Source: Helicobacter sp. 12S02232-10 (lineage in GTDB: Bacteria; Campylobacterota; Campylobacteria; Campylobacterales; Helicobacteraceae). From it: DNA of 64,000 nucleotides. Both the position numbers and the translations under genes were made by a program. The stretch spans positions 1-64,000 of the forward strand of contig NZ_MLAQ01000006.1 in assembly GCF_002272895.1 (NCBI RefSeq). Reading direction: 5' to 3'. Of the stretch, positions 9,071 to 19,307 are shown in pieces (position 1 is the first letter of the stretch; every line of letters starts with the position of its first letter). The notes under the pieces were generated by a model. That model ran no database searches and was not told the DNA's origin. It was given only the letters and a program-made list of their open reading frames with translations.

Positions 9071-9654
9071 ATACGGTGCGTGAAATCATTTATTCGGATT
9101 TTCAAAACAAGGGGTCAAGATTTTTAGGATTTTTGATACCCCGCAAGCTTTTTGAAATCACTTTAAAAGATTTAAAAAACTCTCATTCTAAGGCGGTTCA
9201 TTTTGTATATGCCTATCGATTTGTCCAAAGCAATCAAATTTGTGAGCGTTTTAGCGATGATGGCGAACCTAGAGGAAGTGCAGGGATGCCGGTTTTGAAT
9301 GTTTTGAGGGGAGAGGATTTGGCAGATGTTGCAATGGTGGTTGTACGCTATTTTGGAGGCGTTCTTTTAGGGGTTGGAGGGCTTGTGAGGGCTTATGGAA
9401 AAAGTGCGCTTTTATGTGTAGAATCGGGCAAAAAAAAGGAAGCAATCATTCCTTTTGAATTTTGCAAAAGTATTTTTTTGGAATGTCCCTATCCTTTGCT
9501 TGGAAGAGTGGAATATTTAGCAAAAAAACTTTCTGTTACATTGGAAAAAGAAGAATTTTTGGAAAAAAGCATTCGGTTGAGGATTTTTGGGAGCCTGAAG
9601 AATGTGGATACTTTTTTGAGTGAATATGAGCAGGATTTGAAATTTAGGAGTTGA
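9067..9654 (+). CDS. YigZ/IMPACT family protein
   Basis: 195 residues. The signature FSDDGEPRGSAGMPVLNVL followed by VVVRYFGGVLLGVGGLVRAYG is diagnostic of the UPF0029/IMPACT N-terminal domain, with a ferredoxin-like C-terminal domain (DUF1949 type). Family members are cytosolic. The eukaryotic relative modulates translation control; the bacterial role is not established. Its ATG overlaps the stop of the preceding lipoprotein gene, and hemJ starts 1 bp after its end, so all three probably share a transcript. Confidence 0.88.
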   Translation: MNTVREIIYSDFQNKGSRFLGFLIPRKLFEITLKDLKNSHSKAVHFVYAYRFVQSNQICERFSDDGEPRGSAGMPVLNVLRGEDLADVAMVVVRYFGGVLLGVGGLVRAYGKSALLCVESGKKKEAIIPFEFCKSIFLECPYPLLGRVEYLAKKLSVTLEKEEFLEKSIRLRIFGSLKNVDTFLSEYEQDLKFRS

Positions 9655-9655
9655 G

Positions 9656-10102
9656 ATGGAATTTTTAAGCCAATATTATTTATGGATTAAGGCGCTTCAC
9701 GTGATTGCCTTTGTTTCTTGGATGGCAATGCTTTTTTATTTACCGCGTCTTTTTGTCTATCATATTGAAAATTCTCAAACGCAAGACTATGTAAAGATTG
9801 TCAAGCTTCAAGAAAGAAGACTTTATTCTTTTATCGGTCAGCCTGCTATGATACTTACTGTGATAACAGGGGCACTGATGATAAGCATTCATCCCGAGCT
9901 TTTCTCAACTGGAGGTTGGCTGCATTTGAAATTATTGTTTGTAGTTATATTGCTGTTTTATCATTTTTTATGCGGGCATTATGTAAAGACTCTTGAATAT
10001 GGGGTATGTAAAAAAAGTGGAAAATTTTTTAGGATTTTTAATGAGGTGCCGACATTATGTTTGATTGTAATTGTAATTTGTGCGGTTACTAAGTCATTTT
10101 AG
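9656..10102 (+). CDS. hemJ: HemJ, protoporphyrinogen IX oxidase
   Basis: 148-residue inner-membrane protein with four hydrophobic helices (near residues 8-30, 55-77, 88-106 and 128-146). It carries the HemJ hallmarks [12 protein letters not shown] (the conserved His after the N-terminal Lys) and WLHLKLLFV with the conserved Lys. It oxidises protoporphyrinogen IX to protoporphyrin IX in haem synthesis and is the usual form in Campylobacterota. The haem supply is relevant to NapB, but the gene lies in a mixed operon before argH. Confidence 0.88.
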   Translation: MEFLSQYYLWIKALHVIAFVSWMAMLFYLPRLFVYHIENSQTQDYVKIVKLQERRLYSFIGQPAMILTVITGALMISIHPELFSTGGWLHLKLLFVVILLFYHFLCGHYVKTLEYGVCKKSGKFFRIFNEVPTLCLIVIVICAVTKSF

Positions 10103-10110
10103 GAGATGTG

Positions 10111-11502
10111 ATGGCAAAATTGTGGGGTGGAAGATTTGGTGCAGAAAGTAGCAGTTTATTGGATCGTTTTAATGCGTCAATAGGGTTTGATCAGCAGCTT
10201 TGGAAATACGATATAGAGGGTTCTAAAATTCACGCTAAAATGCTTTTAAGCATTGGAATTTTGAATGATGAAGAGTATTGCAAGATTATTGAAGGGCTTG
10301 TGCACATTGGAACTCAAATTGAAAAAGGTGAATTTGAGTTTAGAATTTCAGATGAAGACATTCATATGGCAATTGAAGCAGCTCTTACTGATCTCATTGG
10401 AGAAGCAGGCAAAAAACTGCATACAGGGAGAAGCAGAAACGATCAGGTTGCTTTAGATTTTAGGATGTATGTTTTGGATCACAATCAAATCATTAGGCGT
10501 AAGATTTTAAATCTAATGGAAGCTTTACTCAAAATTGCACAACTCCATACTGAAACCATTATGCCCGGAATGACACATCTGCAACACGCCCAACCTATTA
10601 ATTTTGGGTTTCATATGGTGGCTTGGTGTGTAAATTTTAAAAGAGATTACGAACGTTTGAGCGATAGCTATGAGCGCAATAATTTTTTGCCTTTAGGAGT
10701 GGGGGCAATGGCGGGCACTCCTTATGGGACCGATCGTGAAATGATGGCAAAAGCATTAGGTTTTAAAGCACCCACTTTGAATGCGATGGATACGGTGAGT
10801 GAGCGAGATTTTGCATTAGATTTGCTTTATGATATTTCAATGTTATTTATGCATATTTCTAGGATTGCTGAGGAGCTTGTGCTTTGGAGTAGCTATGAGT
10901 TTAAATTCATCACACTTTCAGATGCCTATTCTACAGGAAGTTCCATTATGCCTCAAAAGAAAAATCCCGACGTTCCTGAACTTTTGCGCGCCAAAAGTGG
11001 TAGGGTTTTTGGGAATTTAATGGCACTTTTAAGCGTGATGAAAGGATTGCCCTTAGCATACAATAAAGATACGCAAGAAGACAAAGAAGGGGTATTTGAT
11101 AGCGTTAGCACGGCTTTGATTTCTTTGGATATTTTACAAGAAGTTATTGCTACAATGAATATTCATCCTGAAAATATGCTAAAAATGGCTAAAATAGGGC
11201 ACTTAACTGCAACGGATTTGGCAGATTTTTTGGTTAGAAAAAATAAACTTCCTTTTAGAGAGGCACATCAGATTACAGGTAAAATCGTTGCATTTGCTGA
11301 AGAAAAAGGTGTTGATATCAGCGAGCTTGAAGAGGAAGAGATTTTTACCCTTGCATCTTTAGAAATTTCAGGAGTTAAGGAAGTTTTAAATTTAAAAACA
11401 TCAATGAACGCCCGCGACAGCTTTGGGGGAACAGCTAGTAAAAGAACTTGCGAGCAGATAGATATTCTTCAAAAATGGATAAAAGAGCATAAAAATGGAT
11501 AA
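10111..11502 (+). CDS. argH: Argininosuccinate lyase
   Basis: 463 residues, usual length. It cleaves argininosuccinate to arginine and fumarate in arginine synthesis. The fumarase/aspartase-superfamily signature [12 protein letters not shown] is present, as are HTGRSRNDQ and [13 protein letters not shown] 10111 is preferred over GTG 10108 because AGGAG (10101-10105) then sits 5 nt upstream. It overlaps ubiE by 8 bp. Confidence 0.97.
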   Translation: MAKLWGGRFGAESSSLLDRFNASIGFDQQLWKYDIEGSKIHAKMLLSIGILNDEEYCKIIEGLVHIGTQIEKGEFEFRISDEDIHMAIEAALTDLIGEAGKKLHTGRSRNDQVALDFRMYVLDHNQIIRRKILNLMEALLKIAQLHTETIMPGMTHLQHAQPINFGFHMVAWCVNFKRDYERLSDSYERNNFLPLGVGAMAGTPYGTDREMMAKALGFKAPTLNAMDTVSERDFALDLLYDISMLFMHISRIAEELVLWSSYEFKFITLSDAYSTGSSIMPQKKNPDVPELLRAKSGRVFGNLMALLSVMKGLPLAYNKDTQEDKEGVFDSVSTALISLDILQEVIATMNIHPENMLKMAKIGHLTATDLADFLVRKNKLPFREAHQITGKIVAFAEEKGVDISELEEEEIFTLASLEISGVKEVLNLKTSMNARDSFGGTASKRTCEQIDILQKWIKEHKNG

Positions 11503-12226
11503 ACAAAAACAAATCATAGAAATGTTTGACCAAATAGCACCTACTTATGATAGTGCTAATCGTATTTTGAGTTTAGGGATTGATGTAAAATGGAGGAAAG
11601 AGGCTTGCAAAAAGGCTTTTGAATATGCGCCTGATTTAAACAAGGCAGTTATTTTGGATGTTGCTTGCGGTACAGGAGATATGATTTTGCATTGGCGTAA
11701 AAATGCTTCTGGATTTGGCAAATCAATCCAAAAAATCATTGGTATTGATCCTTCAGAGGGTATGCTTGAGATTGCTAAGGAAAAACTTGAAAAATATTTG
11801 CAATCTCAAGAAGTGGAGTTGTTGTTAGGGGAGGCCAAGAATCTTAAGGCAGTAGAATCTGAAAGTGTTGATATTCTTTCTATCGCTTATGGTCTTAGGA
11901 ATGTCGTGGATCTGAAAGAGGCATTGCAAGAATTTGCACGAGTTTTGAAAAAAAATGGAATTTTAATAGTGCTTGAATTTACAAAAAAAGAAAAAGAGAA
12001 TTTTTTGGATAAAATAACAGGTTTTTATACAAAAAAAGTACTTCCCTTAATCGGGGCGGCAGTATCAAGAAACTATAAGGCTTACAGATATTTGCCCGAT
12101 TCCATAGGAGAATTTTTGAGTGTTGAGCGGCTTAAGGAGGAATTGAACAAGGTTGGGATTGAGACCAAATTTGCCAAGACCTATAGTGCAGGTATTTCGA
12201 CTTTACTCATCGGGATGAAACGATAA
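11495..12226 (+). CDS. ubiE: Menaquinone/ubiquinone C-methyltransferase UbiE (MenG)
   Basis: 243 residues. SAM-binding motif I is [12 protein letters not shown], and the UbiE family signatures [17 protein letters not shown] and [11 protein letters not shown] are clear. It methylates demethylmenaquinone (or a C-methylated intermediate), the last step to the menaquinone used by NapGH. It overlaps the 3' end of argH by 8 bp and precedes the tcyP-type gene by 1 bp. Confidence 0.95.
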   Translation: MDKQKQIIEMFDQIAPTYDSANRILSLGIDVKWRKEACKKAFEYAPDLNKAVILDVACGTGDMILHWRKNASGFGKSIQKIIGIDPSEGMLEIAKEKLEKYLQSQEVELLLGEAKNLKAVESESVDILSIAYGLRNVVDLKEALQEFARVLKKNGILIVLEFTKKEKENFLDKITGFYTKKVLPLIGAAVSRNYKAYRYLPDSIGEFLSVERLKEELNKVGIETKFAKTYSAGISTLLIGMKR

Positions 12227-12227
12227 A

Positions 12228-13616
12228 ATGAACGATAAAACTTTTCTAAAAAATTTTTTAGCACTTTCAGAGCCTTTTACGTGGGCTATATTAATAGTCT
12301 TGGGGATTTGTTTTTATTTACTTTGGGTTTTGCAGAAGAAAAATTTCAGTTTTTCTGTAAGAATGCTGATAGCTTTGGTGATGGGAGTGACTTTTGGAGT
12401 AGTGCTTCAGAGTATGGCAGGGTTTCCTCAGTACGATCAAATGCAAAATATTCCTTGGTTGTTTGAAATAAAAATATGGTTTGGATTTTTTGGCAAAGCG
12501 TTCGTAAGTTTTATCAAAATGCTTGTTATCCCTATCATTTTGTTTTCAATGATTCGAATTATTTTGCATATTGATAATGGGATTAATTTAAAAGCACTCT
12601 TGAGTCGTTCGCTTTTTTGGCTTTTATTTACGACTGCGATTGCTGCGAGTTTAGGCATTACCTTGGCTGTTTGTTTTGGTCTAGGAGAAAATTTTAATGC
12701 TTATGTAGGAGATAAGGCAATTCGAGAGGTAAAAACATTTGCAGATGTTTTATTAGGTTTAATTCCTGCTAATCCGATTGCAGCAATGAGTGGTGATAAT
12801 ATTGTCGGGGTAGTTATCTTGACATTTTTCGTAGGTTTTGGAGCAAGGATTATTGCTAAAAAGAGTGAATTTAAAAAGGCTTCTGATATTTTTTCTGATT
12901 TGATTGAAGCAGGTTATCAAATCGTGATGTGGATGACCTTGTTTATCATTCGTTTTATGCCTTATGCAGTTGTTTGTATGATGGCAAACACATTGATTTC
13001 AAATGGTTTTGGAGCAATTAAGGACGCAATGCTTTTTGTGGGGCTGATTTATTTAGCAATGGTGATTATGTTTGCTATCCATTTGATATTGGTAGGTTTT
13101 CACGGTCTCAACCCTTGGATTTATTTTAAAAAGGCTCTTGATACGTGGCTACTTGCTTTTACTAGCAGGTCTTCAGTGGCAATGCTCCCTTTAACGATTT
13201 CCACATTGACTAATAAGCTTGGAGTTAATGCAGGAACAGCTAATTTTACAGCGTCTTTGGGTAGCACTGTGGGGTTAAATGGGTGTGCGGGATATTTTCC
13301 GGCAATGACAGCAGTTTTTATTGCGAATTTATTGGGTGTGCAGATTGATTTTAGTTTTATGGTGATGGTAGTGGTTGTAGCTGTTTTGGGATCTTTGGGT
13401 ATAGCAGGAATTCCAGGAGTGGCAACTATGGCAGCTTCTATTATGCTTGCAGGAATTGGTTTTGGTGAATATTTTGGTCTTTTGTCCATTGTTCTTGCTA
13501 TTGATCCTATTCTTGATATGGCACGCACTTTAAGCAATGTTTCTGGTGCTATGACTTCTGCAGTTTGTGCAGATAAAGAGCTTGGCACTTTAGATAAGAA
13601 AGTTTATAATAGTTAG
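12228..13616 (+). CDS. tcyP: Dicarboxylate/amino acid:cation symporter, TcyP (L-cystine) type
   Basis: 462 residues with about eight to ten hydrophobic segments. The DAACS fold is recognised from AFVSFIKMLVIPIILFSMIRIILH, FTSRSSVAMLPLTISTL (the serine-rich hairpin) and GVATMAASIMLAGIGF followed by AIDPILDMART. The length and the long N-terminal part resemble YdjN/TcyP L-cystine transporters more than GltP or DctA, so cystine uptake is the best guess; glutamate or dicarboxylate cannot be excluded. It lies 1 bp after ubiE and 13 bp before xseB. Confidence 0.8.
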   Translation: MNDKTFLKNFLALSEPFTWAILIVLGICFYLLWVLQKKNFSFSVRMLIALVMGVTFGVVLQSMAGFPQYDQMQNIPWLFEIKIWFGFFGKAFVSFIKMLVIPIILFSMIRIILHIDNGINLKALLSRSLFWLLFTTAIAASLGITLAVCFGLGENFNAYVGDKAIREVKTFADVLLGLIPANPIAAMSGDNIVGVVILTFFVGFGARIIAKKSEFKKASDIFSDLIEAGYQIVMWMTLFIIRFMPYAVVCMMANTLISNGFGAIKDAMLFVGLIYLAMVIMFAIHLILVGFHGLNPWIYFKKALDTWLLAFTSRSSVAMLPLTISTLTNKLGVNAGTANFTASLGSTVGLNGCAGYFPAMTAVFIANLLGVQIDFSFMVMVVVVAVLGSLGIAGIPGVATMAASIMLAGIGFGEYFGLLSIVLAIDPILDMARTLSNVSGAMTSAVCADKELGTLDKKVYNS

Positions 13617-13629
13617 ATGGGGAGTATTT

Positions 13630-13839
13630 ATGGAAGAAATAAGTTTTGAAGCAAGGATAGATAAAGCCAAGGAAATTCTTGGAAAACTCAATGCCCAAAA
13701 TCTAAATCTTAAAGAAGGACTAAGCCTTTATAAAGAAGGAATGGAAGAGCTTGAATTGGCGCAAAAAATGCTTGAAGAAGCTAAATTGGAGTATCAGGAG
13801 TTAAAATCAAATAATGCTCAAGCAAAGGAAAAAGAATGA
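13630..13839 (+). CDS. xseB: Exodeoxyribonuclease VII small subunit
   Basis: 69 residues, typical of XseB: a short helical hairpin with SFEARIDKAKEILGKLNAQNLNLKEGLSLYKEGMEEL, matching the family pattern of a Leu-rich helix then LxxGxxLYxxG. It binds XseA (not in this window) to form the single-strand exonuclease. GGGGAG lies about 7 nt before the ATG. It overlaps the next gene by 4 bp (ATGA). Confidence 0.92.
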   Translation: MEEISFEARIDKAKEILGKLNAQNLNLKEGLSLYKEGMEELELAQKMLEEAKLEYQELKSNNAQAKEKE

Positions 13840-14630
13840 ATCTAGCAATCTTTCAACTGCCTTCGCTTCCCTTTAAGGAAAATAAACTTGCTTCTTATTT
13901 GAAAGCAATCAAAAAAGGTTCGATAGTTGTGCTTGGAGAGTATGTTTTGAATCTTTTTTTTCACGAAATCAGCGATGTTCCTAAGGATATTATCAATAAA
14001 ACCACCCAAAGCAAACTTTCTGAACTTACAAAGCTGGCTAAAAAATATAGCTTGATTATCGTTGCACCCGTATTATGCGGAAATGAAAAAAAAATTTATA
14101 AAAAAATAGCCATTATTGATGGGAAGAAAATTGATTTTTATACCCAACAAAAGTTGATCTCCTATCCTCATTGGGATGAAGAGGCATTTTTTGGAAATTC
14201 TAAGGTTAAAACTTTGAAACTTCCTTATGTATTTGAAAAAGAAGGTTTAAAAATTGCAGTTCTGTTTGGTTTTGAACTGCATTTTGATGAGATATGGATA
14301 AAAATGAAAAATGCCGGTGTGGATATTGTGCTTTTATGTACTGCTTGCACGTTTGATTCTAATCAGAGATGGCGAGATTTGTGCAAAGCAAGAGCATTTT
14401 TTAACTCTTGTGTGGTCGTGAGGGCGAATCGAATCGGGGAATATACTCACGAGGGTTTCCAGTGGAATTTTTACGGGGATAGCTTTATTGCTTTGCCCAA
14501 TGGAAAAATAGAGGATAGTTTGGGCAACAAAGAAGAAGTTTTATGTGCAGAAATAGAAAAATCCCAAATTGAAGAGTTTGTAAAAGAATGGAAATTTAGG
14601 GAAGTTGAATCCCTTGTTCAGAAAATTTAA
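13836..14630 (+). CDS. Carbon-nitrogen hydrolase (nitrilase superfamily)
   Basis: 264 residues, cytosolic. The Glu-Lys-Cys triad of the nitrilase fold is visible: Glu in VVLGEYVLN, Lys in TQQKLISYPHWDEEAFFGNS and Cys in VLLCTACTF. The RWRDLCKARAFFNSCVVVRANR stretch after the nucleophile is typical. A Helicobacter homologue is annotated as a beta-alanine synthase-like protein, but the substrate is unknown. It is coupled to xseB by a 4-bp overlap. The rpoD promoter begins right after its stop. Confidence 0.85.
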   Translation: MNLAIFQLPSLPFKENKLASYLKAIKKGSIVVLGEYVLNLFFHEISDVPKDIINKTTQSKLSELTKLAKKYSLIIVAPVLCGNEKKIYKKIAIIDGKKIDFYTQQKLISYPHWDEEAFFGNSKVKTLKLPYVFEKEGLKIAVLFGFELHFDEIWIKMKNAGVDIVLLCTACTFDSNQRWRDLCKARAFFNSCVVVRANRIGEYTHEGFQWNFYGDSFIALPNGKIEDSLGNKEEVLCAEIEKSQIEEFVKEWKFREVESLVQKI

Positions 14631-14640
14631 CAAATTTGGG

Positions 14641-14646
14641 TATAAT
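14641..14646 (+). promoter_or_regulatory. rpoD promoter -10 box
   Basis: A perfect TATAAT preceded by TTTGGG (an extended form seen at other promoters in this window) sits in the 72-bp gap before rpoD. The start point should be near 14653, leaving a leader of about 50 nt. Confidence 0.6.
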
Positions 14647-14702
14647 CCTTTTTCTTTAGAAAAAATTCACCTCTTTAGTTATTCTACCAAACAAGGGAAA
14701 TT

Positions 14703-16553
14703 ATGTCTGCAAAAATAGTCAATGAAGAATTGGAAAATTTATTTAAAGAGGCTGAAAGCGGTTTTGTATCTTATGAAAAAATAGCTCAGACGCTTCAGAA
14801 AGCCCCGACACTTGCCCAAATTAAAAAAATTAGGGAATTAGCTCAGAAATACAAGAGGACTCTTGTGAGTTCCTCAGAATTGGCAAAAAAACTCAATACC
14901 AGAGATGAAATCAAGCTTGCTGAAGAAAAAAGAAAGGTTTTGGACGAAGAGCTTGAAGATGAATTTGATTTTATGAAAGAAAGAGAGCTTTTAGAGTGGA
15001 GTAGAAGCGATAGTCCTGTTAGAATGTATCTTAGAGAAATGGGACAAATAGCTCTTTTAACAAAAGATGAAGAAATTGAGTTGAGCAAGCAGATTGAGCT
15101 TGGAGAAAATACGATTTTGGACGCAATTTGTTCGGTGCCTTATTTGATAGATTTTATTTATGATTACAAAGAGGCTTTGATCAATCGTGAGAGGCGTGTT
15201 AAAGAACTTTTTAAAAGTTTTGATGATGATAGCGAAGAGAGCGAAGAGATTGAAGATGAGGAAGAGGAGAGTGGTGATGAAGAGGAGGGCGAAGCTAAAA
15301 AGCCTATTTCCAAAAAGGATCAAAAGCGTGTTGAGAAAGTTTTAGAAAGTTTCAAAGCTTTAGATAAGGCAAAAAAAGATTGGCTGAAGGTTTTAGATAT
15401 CCCATCTGATCCTAAAGAAGATGAATTGATTTATATTCTGACATTGGCCCATAAAAAGCAAATTTTGAAAGATAGGCTGTTGGATCTTGGACCAACGAGC
15501 AAATTGATTAATGAACTTGTTAAAGCGATGGAAAATACCCTCAAGAGCGGAGATGGCTTTGAGAGAGAGCTCAAAAGGCTTGAATATAAACTCCCGCTTT
15601 TTAATGAAATATTGATAGAGAATCATAGGCGCATTCTTGATAATATTACAAATATGTCTAGAGAAGACATTGTTGCAGCAGTTCCTGAAACAACAATGGT
15701 AAGCGTTTATGTAGAGCTTAAAAAGCTTTTTCAGACCAAAGAGGCCAGTGAAGATGGATTTAATTTGGAGCCTGAAAAACTCAAAGAGATTTTAGAGCAA
15801 ATCAAGAGAGGAAAATCTATTTCTGATAAAGCTAAAAATAAGATGGCAAAATCAAATTTGAGGCTTGTAGTGAGTATTGCCAAGAGATACACAAACAGAG
15901 GTTTGCCATTTTTAGATTTAATCCAAGAGGGGAATATTGGATTGATGAAGGCTGTGGATAAATTTGAATATAAAAAAGGCTTTAAATTTTCCACTTACGC
16001 CACTTGGTGGATCAGGCAAGCAATTTCAAGAGCGATTGCCGATCAGGCTCGAACAATCAGAATTCCCATTCATATGATTGAAACGATCAATCGTATTCAT
16101 AAGATTATGCGAAAGCACGTGCAAGAAAGTGGTAAAGAACCAGATGTGGAGATCATTGCTCAAGAAGTCGGTCTTCCTGTGGATAAAGTGAAAAATGTAA
16201 TCAAAATCACCAAAGAACCTATCAGCTTGGAAGCTCCTATTGGAAATGATGATGATGGAAAGTTTGGTGACTTTGTGGAAGATAAGAATTCGATGGGTCC
16301 AATGGATTATATTATGAAAGAGGATTTGAAAGTTCAGATTGATGAAGTTCTTGATCAGCTCAATGATAGAGAAAAGGCTGTCATCAGAATGCGTTTTGGT
16401 CTTTTGGATGATGAAAGTGATCGTACGCTTGAAGAGATTGGAAAAGAATTGAATGTGACTAGAGAGCGTGTCAGACAGATAGAATCAAGTGCAATCAAGA
16501 AACTCAAACACCCTAAAGTTGGCAGGAAGCTCAAAAATTATATTGAAGAATGA
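14703..16553 (+). CDS. rpoD: RNA polymerase primary sigma factor RpoD (sigma-70/80)
   Basis: 616 residues. Region 1.1 occupies roughly 1-80. Region 1.2 is [22 protein letters not shown] non-conserved region follows that contains a strongly acidic run near residues 175-200 (mostly Asp, Glu and Ser). Regions 2.1-2.4 contain [19 protein letters not shown] and the core [13 protein letters not shown]. Region 3 and region 4.2 ([19 protein letters not shown]) complete the protein. It directs core RNA polymerase to housekeeping promoters. It overlaps eptA by 4 bp, an unusual arrangement for a sigma factor gene. Confidence 0.98.
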   Translation: MSAKIVNEELENLFKEAESGFVSYEKIAQTLQKAPTLAQIKKIRELAQKYKRTLVSSSELAKKLNTRDEIKLAEEKRKVLDEELEDEFDFMKERELLEWSRSDSPVRMYLREMGQIALLTKDEEIELSKQIELGENTILDAICSVPYLIDFIYDYKEALINRERRVKELFKSFDDDSEESEEIEDEEEESGDEEEGEAKKPISKKDQKRVEKVLESFKALDKAKKDWLKVLDIPSDPKEDELIYILTLAHKKQILKDRLLDLGPTSKLINELVKAMENTLKSGDGFERELKRLEYKLPLFNEILIENHRRILDNITNMSREDIVAAVPETTMVSVYVELKKLFQTKEASEDGFNLEPEKLKEILEQIKRGKSISDKAKNKMAKSNLRLVVSIAKRYTNRGLPFLDLIQEGNIGLMKAVDKFEYKKGFKFSTYATWWIRQAISRAIADQARTIRIPIHMIETINRIHKIMRKHVQESGKEPDVEIIAQEVGLPVDKVKNVIKITKEPISLEAPIGNDDDGKFGDFVEDKNSMGPMDYIMKEDLKVQIDEVLDQLNDREKAVIRMRFGLLDDESDRTLEEIGKELNVTRERVRQIESSAIKKLKHPKVGRKLKNYIEE

Positions 16554-18133
16554 ATGTGAAGAATATTTTTTCTCATTATTTTTCTTATCATTGGATTATT
16601 TTTCTTTTTTCGGTTATTTTGGTCGGTTTTTATAACGATGTTTTTTGGCTGAAGATTTATTCTTATGTAGAGAATGATAAAAAAGGAGATTATTTTTTCG
16701 TTGCTTTTTTATTTGTCGCATATGTTCTGATTGTTGCTTTAGCAATTGAATTGCTAAGTGTGCGACTGATTGCCAAATGGATTATTGGTATTTTGATTGT
16801 GATTGCAGGGGTGAGTCAATATTATATGAAGTCCTTGGATATTACCATTAATAATATGGTAATGGAAAGCTTGCTGCATACAAATTTGACTGAAATAAGG
16901 GATTTCTTAACATTAGGGCTGTTTTGGTTTCTGATAGCTTATGTAATATTACCGATTTGTTTGTTGTATTTTATCAAATTAAAACCTTATGCTTCATTTT
17001 TTCACGCTTCTTGTAAAAAGTTAGGAATCATCATTTTGTATATTGCAATTATTGGTGGTTTGTATTTTTATAAAGGTGGGGATATTATTTTTGCTTTTAA
17101 GAGTTCTAAAGTAATCATTTACACAACCAATCCGATCGCTCCTATTCGCTCTAGTGTTCATTTGATTTTAGATTTACTCAAACCTTTGCCGCATTTTGTT
17201 TATGTGGGTATGGATGCGAGATTGAAACCAACCCGTTTGCACCCTGAAATATTTGTTTTGGTGATCGGAGAAAGTGCTAGAGCGGCAAATTTTTCTTTAG
17301 ATGGTTATGATAGAAACACAAATCCTTATATGGAAAAATTAGATTCTTTGGTGAATTTTACAAATTTTTATTCTTGTGGGGTTATTACGGCTATTTCAAT
17401 TCCTTGTATGCTTACAAATTACACTCATCAGACTTATAAAAGTAGGAATCAGGCTTTATATATAGATAATATTTTGGATATTGCTCAAAGAGTCGGTTAT
17501 GAAACTTATTGGATCAGCAATAATGGGGGTGGATGTATGGGTGATGTATGTGCTAGGATCAAAAATGTTAAATATTATAATGATGGGCGTTTAGATGGCG
17601 CTATGCTTGAAGAGATTGAGGATTTGATTAAAAATGCAAAGAAAGATTCGTTTATCGTGTTGAATTTACACGGAAGTCACGGCGCAAGCTATTATGAGCG
17701 ATACCCTAAGAATTTCGAATTTTTCTCTCCGGTTTGTCGGCAAAAAGAACTTCAAAAATGTTCTCACGAAAGTCTTGTGAATGCTTATGATAATTCAATT
17801 ATTTATACAGATTATCTTTTATACCAAATTGTTCAAGCATTGGATAAAAATAAAAAATTTTCTTCAGCTATGTGGTATTTGAGTGATCATGGAGAAAGCC
17901 TAGGCGAATATGGTCAATATATGCACGGAGGATTGCCTTATGCTATTTCTCCAGATGTGCAAAAACATATTCCTTCAATGATTTGGCTTGGGAAGGGATT
18001 TGAGGCAGATTATAAAAAATTGATTATCAATAAAGATAAACTTTTAAATCAAGATTATCTTTTTCATACATTGCTTGATCTTCTTGACATTCAAACTAAA
18101 GATTATCAAAAAGGATTAGATATTGCAAACTGA
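16550..18133 (+). CDS. eptA: Phosphoethanolamine transferase (EptA/EptC family)
   Basis: 527 residues: five N-terminal membrane helices (within about residues 10-180), then a periplasmic alkaline phosphatase-fold domain. The signature [22 protein letters not shown] contains the metal-binding Glu. [11 protein letters not shown] corresponds to the CGTxTAxSxPC nucleophile loop; the catalytic Thr (second of the two) is kept while the first Thr is Val. [11 protein letters not shown] and the MHGG motif carry further zinc ligands. It transfers phosphoethanolamine to lipid A or other surface acceptors, conferring cationic peptide resistance. The ATG overlaps the rpoD stop. It is convergent with ftsZ, separated by 13 bp. 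Confidence 0.85.
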   Translation: MNVKNIFSHYFSYHWIIFLFSVILVGFYNDVFWLKIYSYVENDKKGDYFFVAFLFVAYVLIVALAIELLSVRLIAKWIIGILIVIAGVSQYYMKSLDITINNMVMESLLHTNLTEIRDFLTLGLFWFLIAYVILPICLLYFIKLKPYASFFHASCKKLGIIILYIAIIGGLYFYKGGDIIFAFKSSKVIIYTTNPIAPIRSSVHLILDLLKPLPHFVYVGMDARLKPTRLHPEIFVLVIGESARAANFSLDGYDRNTNPYMEKLDSLVNFTNFYSCGVITAISIPCMLTNYTHQTYKSRNQALYIDNILDIAQRVGYETYWISNNGGGCMGDVCARIKNVKYYNDGRLDGAMLEEIEDLIKNAKKDSFIVLNLHGSHGASYYERYPKNFEFFSPVCRQKELQKCSHESLVNAYDNSIIYTDYLLYQIVQALDKNKKFSSAMWYLSDHGESLGEYGQYMHGGLPYAISPDVQKHIPSMIWLGKGFEADYKKLIINKDKLLNQDYLFHTLLDLLDIQTKDYQKGLDIAN

Positions 18134-18167
18134 TGAGAAATTAAAATTAGTCTTTTTGGTTTCTCAT
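18133..18167. terminator. Possible shared hairpin between eptA and ftsZ 3' ends
   Basis: Inverted repeat ATGAGAAA (18133-18140) and TTTCTCAT (18160-18167) spans the convergent stop codons with a 19-nt loop containing T-rich and A-rich runs. It could act as a weak bidirectional terminator; it lacks a GC-rich stem. Confidence 0.3.
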
Positions 18168-19292
18168 AATAGTAGGAATATCAAGTTCAGATTGCCTGAA
18201 GTCTTCCCCACTACTTGCAATTCTCATAGCATCTATTGAAATTTTAGACATTGAATATGAGGGTTCAAAATGATTTTCTTCTTTGGGATGGCTGTCCATA
18301 ATTTCTTTTTCAAATCCGGTTGCAATGATAGTTACCCTGACTTGATCTAGGGGAAGATCTGCAATGGTGCGTGTTCCAAATATAATATTGGCATCTTCAT
18401 TGGCTGCTTCCTCAATAAGCCCCATAGCATCTGAAATTTCTAATAAGGGATAATTGGGATTGATTTCAAAATTTACCAAGACACCCATTGCTCCATTGAT
18501 AGAAAGATTATCAAACAATGGAGATTCGATAGCATTTTTGACTGCTTCAAGGGCTGAACTTTCACCACTTGATTCACCTGTTCCCATTAGGGCAAGTCCT
18601 TTATGATCCATAACTGTCTTGAGGTCAGCAAAATCAACGTTAATATCGTTTTCTCCGTGATTAAGAATTACACCTGAAATGCCATTAACCGCTCTTGCAA
18701 GAATGCTATCGACTTCTTTGAAACTTTCCTTGATTCCAGCATTTTTACTGACAATAGAAAGAAGTTTTTCATTTGGAATCACAACGATAGTATCACTTGT
18801 TTTCTTAAGTTCCTTAAGTCCTTCTTCTGCAATTTTTGCACGTTTTTTTCCTTCCATTTTAAAAGGTTTGGTTACAATGGAAATAGTCAGTGCTCCAACT
18901 TCCTTTGCAGCTTGTGCAATGATTGGTGCTGCTCCAGTTCCAGTTCCTCCACCAAGACCTGCAGAAATAAAGACGATATCTGAATTACTAAGGACTTCTT
19001 TGATGTGTTCAAAGCTTTCTTGAGCTGCCTGCATTCCAATTTCTGGAAGCATTCCAGCTCCAAGTCCTTTAGTGAGTTTTTCGCCAAGTTTTATTTTAAT
19101 TTGAGCAGGCGAAGTTTCTAGATGTTGTATGTCAGTGTTGGCAGCTGCCAATATGATATCTTTGTGAGTTCCGGTCGCAATGAGGTGGGCTATCATATTT
19201 GAACCACCGCCCCCAACACCTACAGCCGTAATCTTTGCTCCATTCGTTGTATGGATCTCTTGTATATCTATTTTCATATTTTCGTATGCCAT
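18147..19292 (-). CDS. ftsZ: Cell division GTPase FtsZ
   Basis: 381 residues. GTP-binding tubulin signature GGGTGTGAAP, N-terminal VGVGGGGSNMIAHL, and T7-loop region NGISGVILNHGENDINVDFADLKTVM. It polymerises at mid-cell to form the Z ring. The C-terminal tail SELDIPTIMRNQKD fits the conserved FtsA/ZipA-binding peptide. The start lies 15 bp after ftsA, with AGGCGAGAG before the ATG. Gene order ppiD-like, ftsA, ftsZ is the standard Helicobacter arrangement. Confidence 0.98.
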   Translation of the reverse strand: MAYENMKIDIQEIHTTNGAKITAVGVGGGGSNMIAHLIATGTHKDIILAAANTDIQHLETSPAQIKIKLGEKLTKGLGAGMLPEIGMQAAQESFEHIKEVLSNSDIVFISAGLGGGTGTGAAPIIAQAAKEVGALTISIVTKPFKMEGKKRAKIAEEGLKELKKTSDTIVVIPNEKLLSIVSKNAGIKESFKEVDSILARAVNGISGVILNHGENDINVDFADLKTVMDHKGLALMGTGESSGESSALEAVKNAIESPLFDNLSINGAMGVLVNFEINPNYPLLEISDAMGLIEEAANEDANIIFGTRTIADLPLDQVRVTIIATGFEKEIMDSHPKEENHFEPSYSMSKISIDAMRIASSGEDFRQSELDIPTIMRNQKD

Positions 19293-19307
19293 TCTCTCGC
19301 CTTTCTT

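Noticed and set aside
13121-13588. Long minus-strand frame of 155 codons inside the tcyP-type gene
   Set aside because: Low-complexity Ala/Ile/Thr-rich translation opposite a membrane protein; typical antisense artefact.
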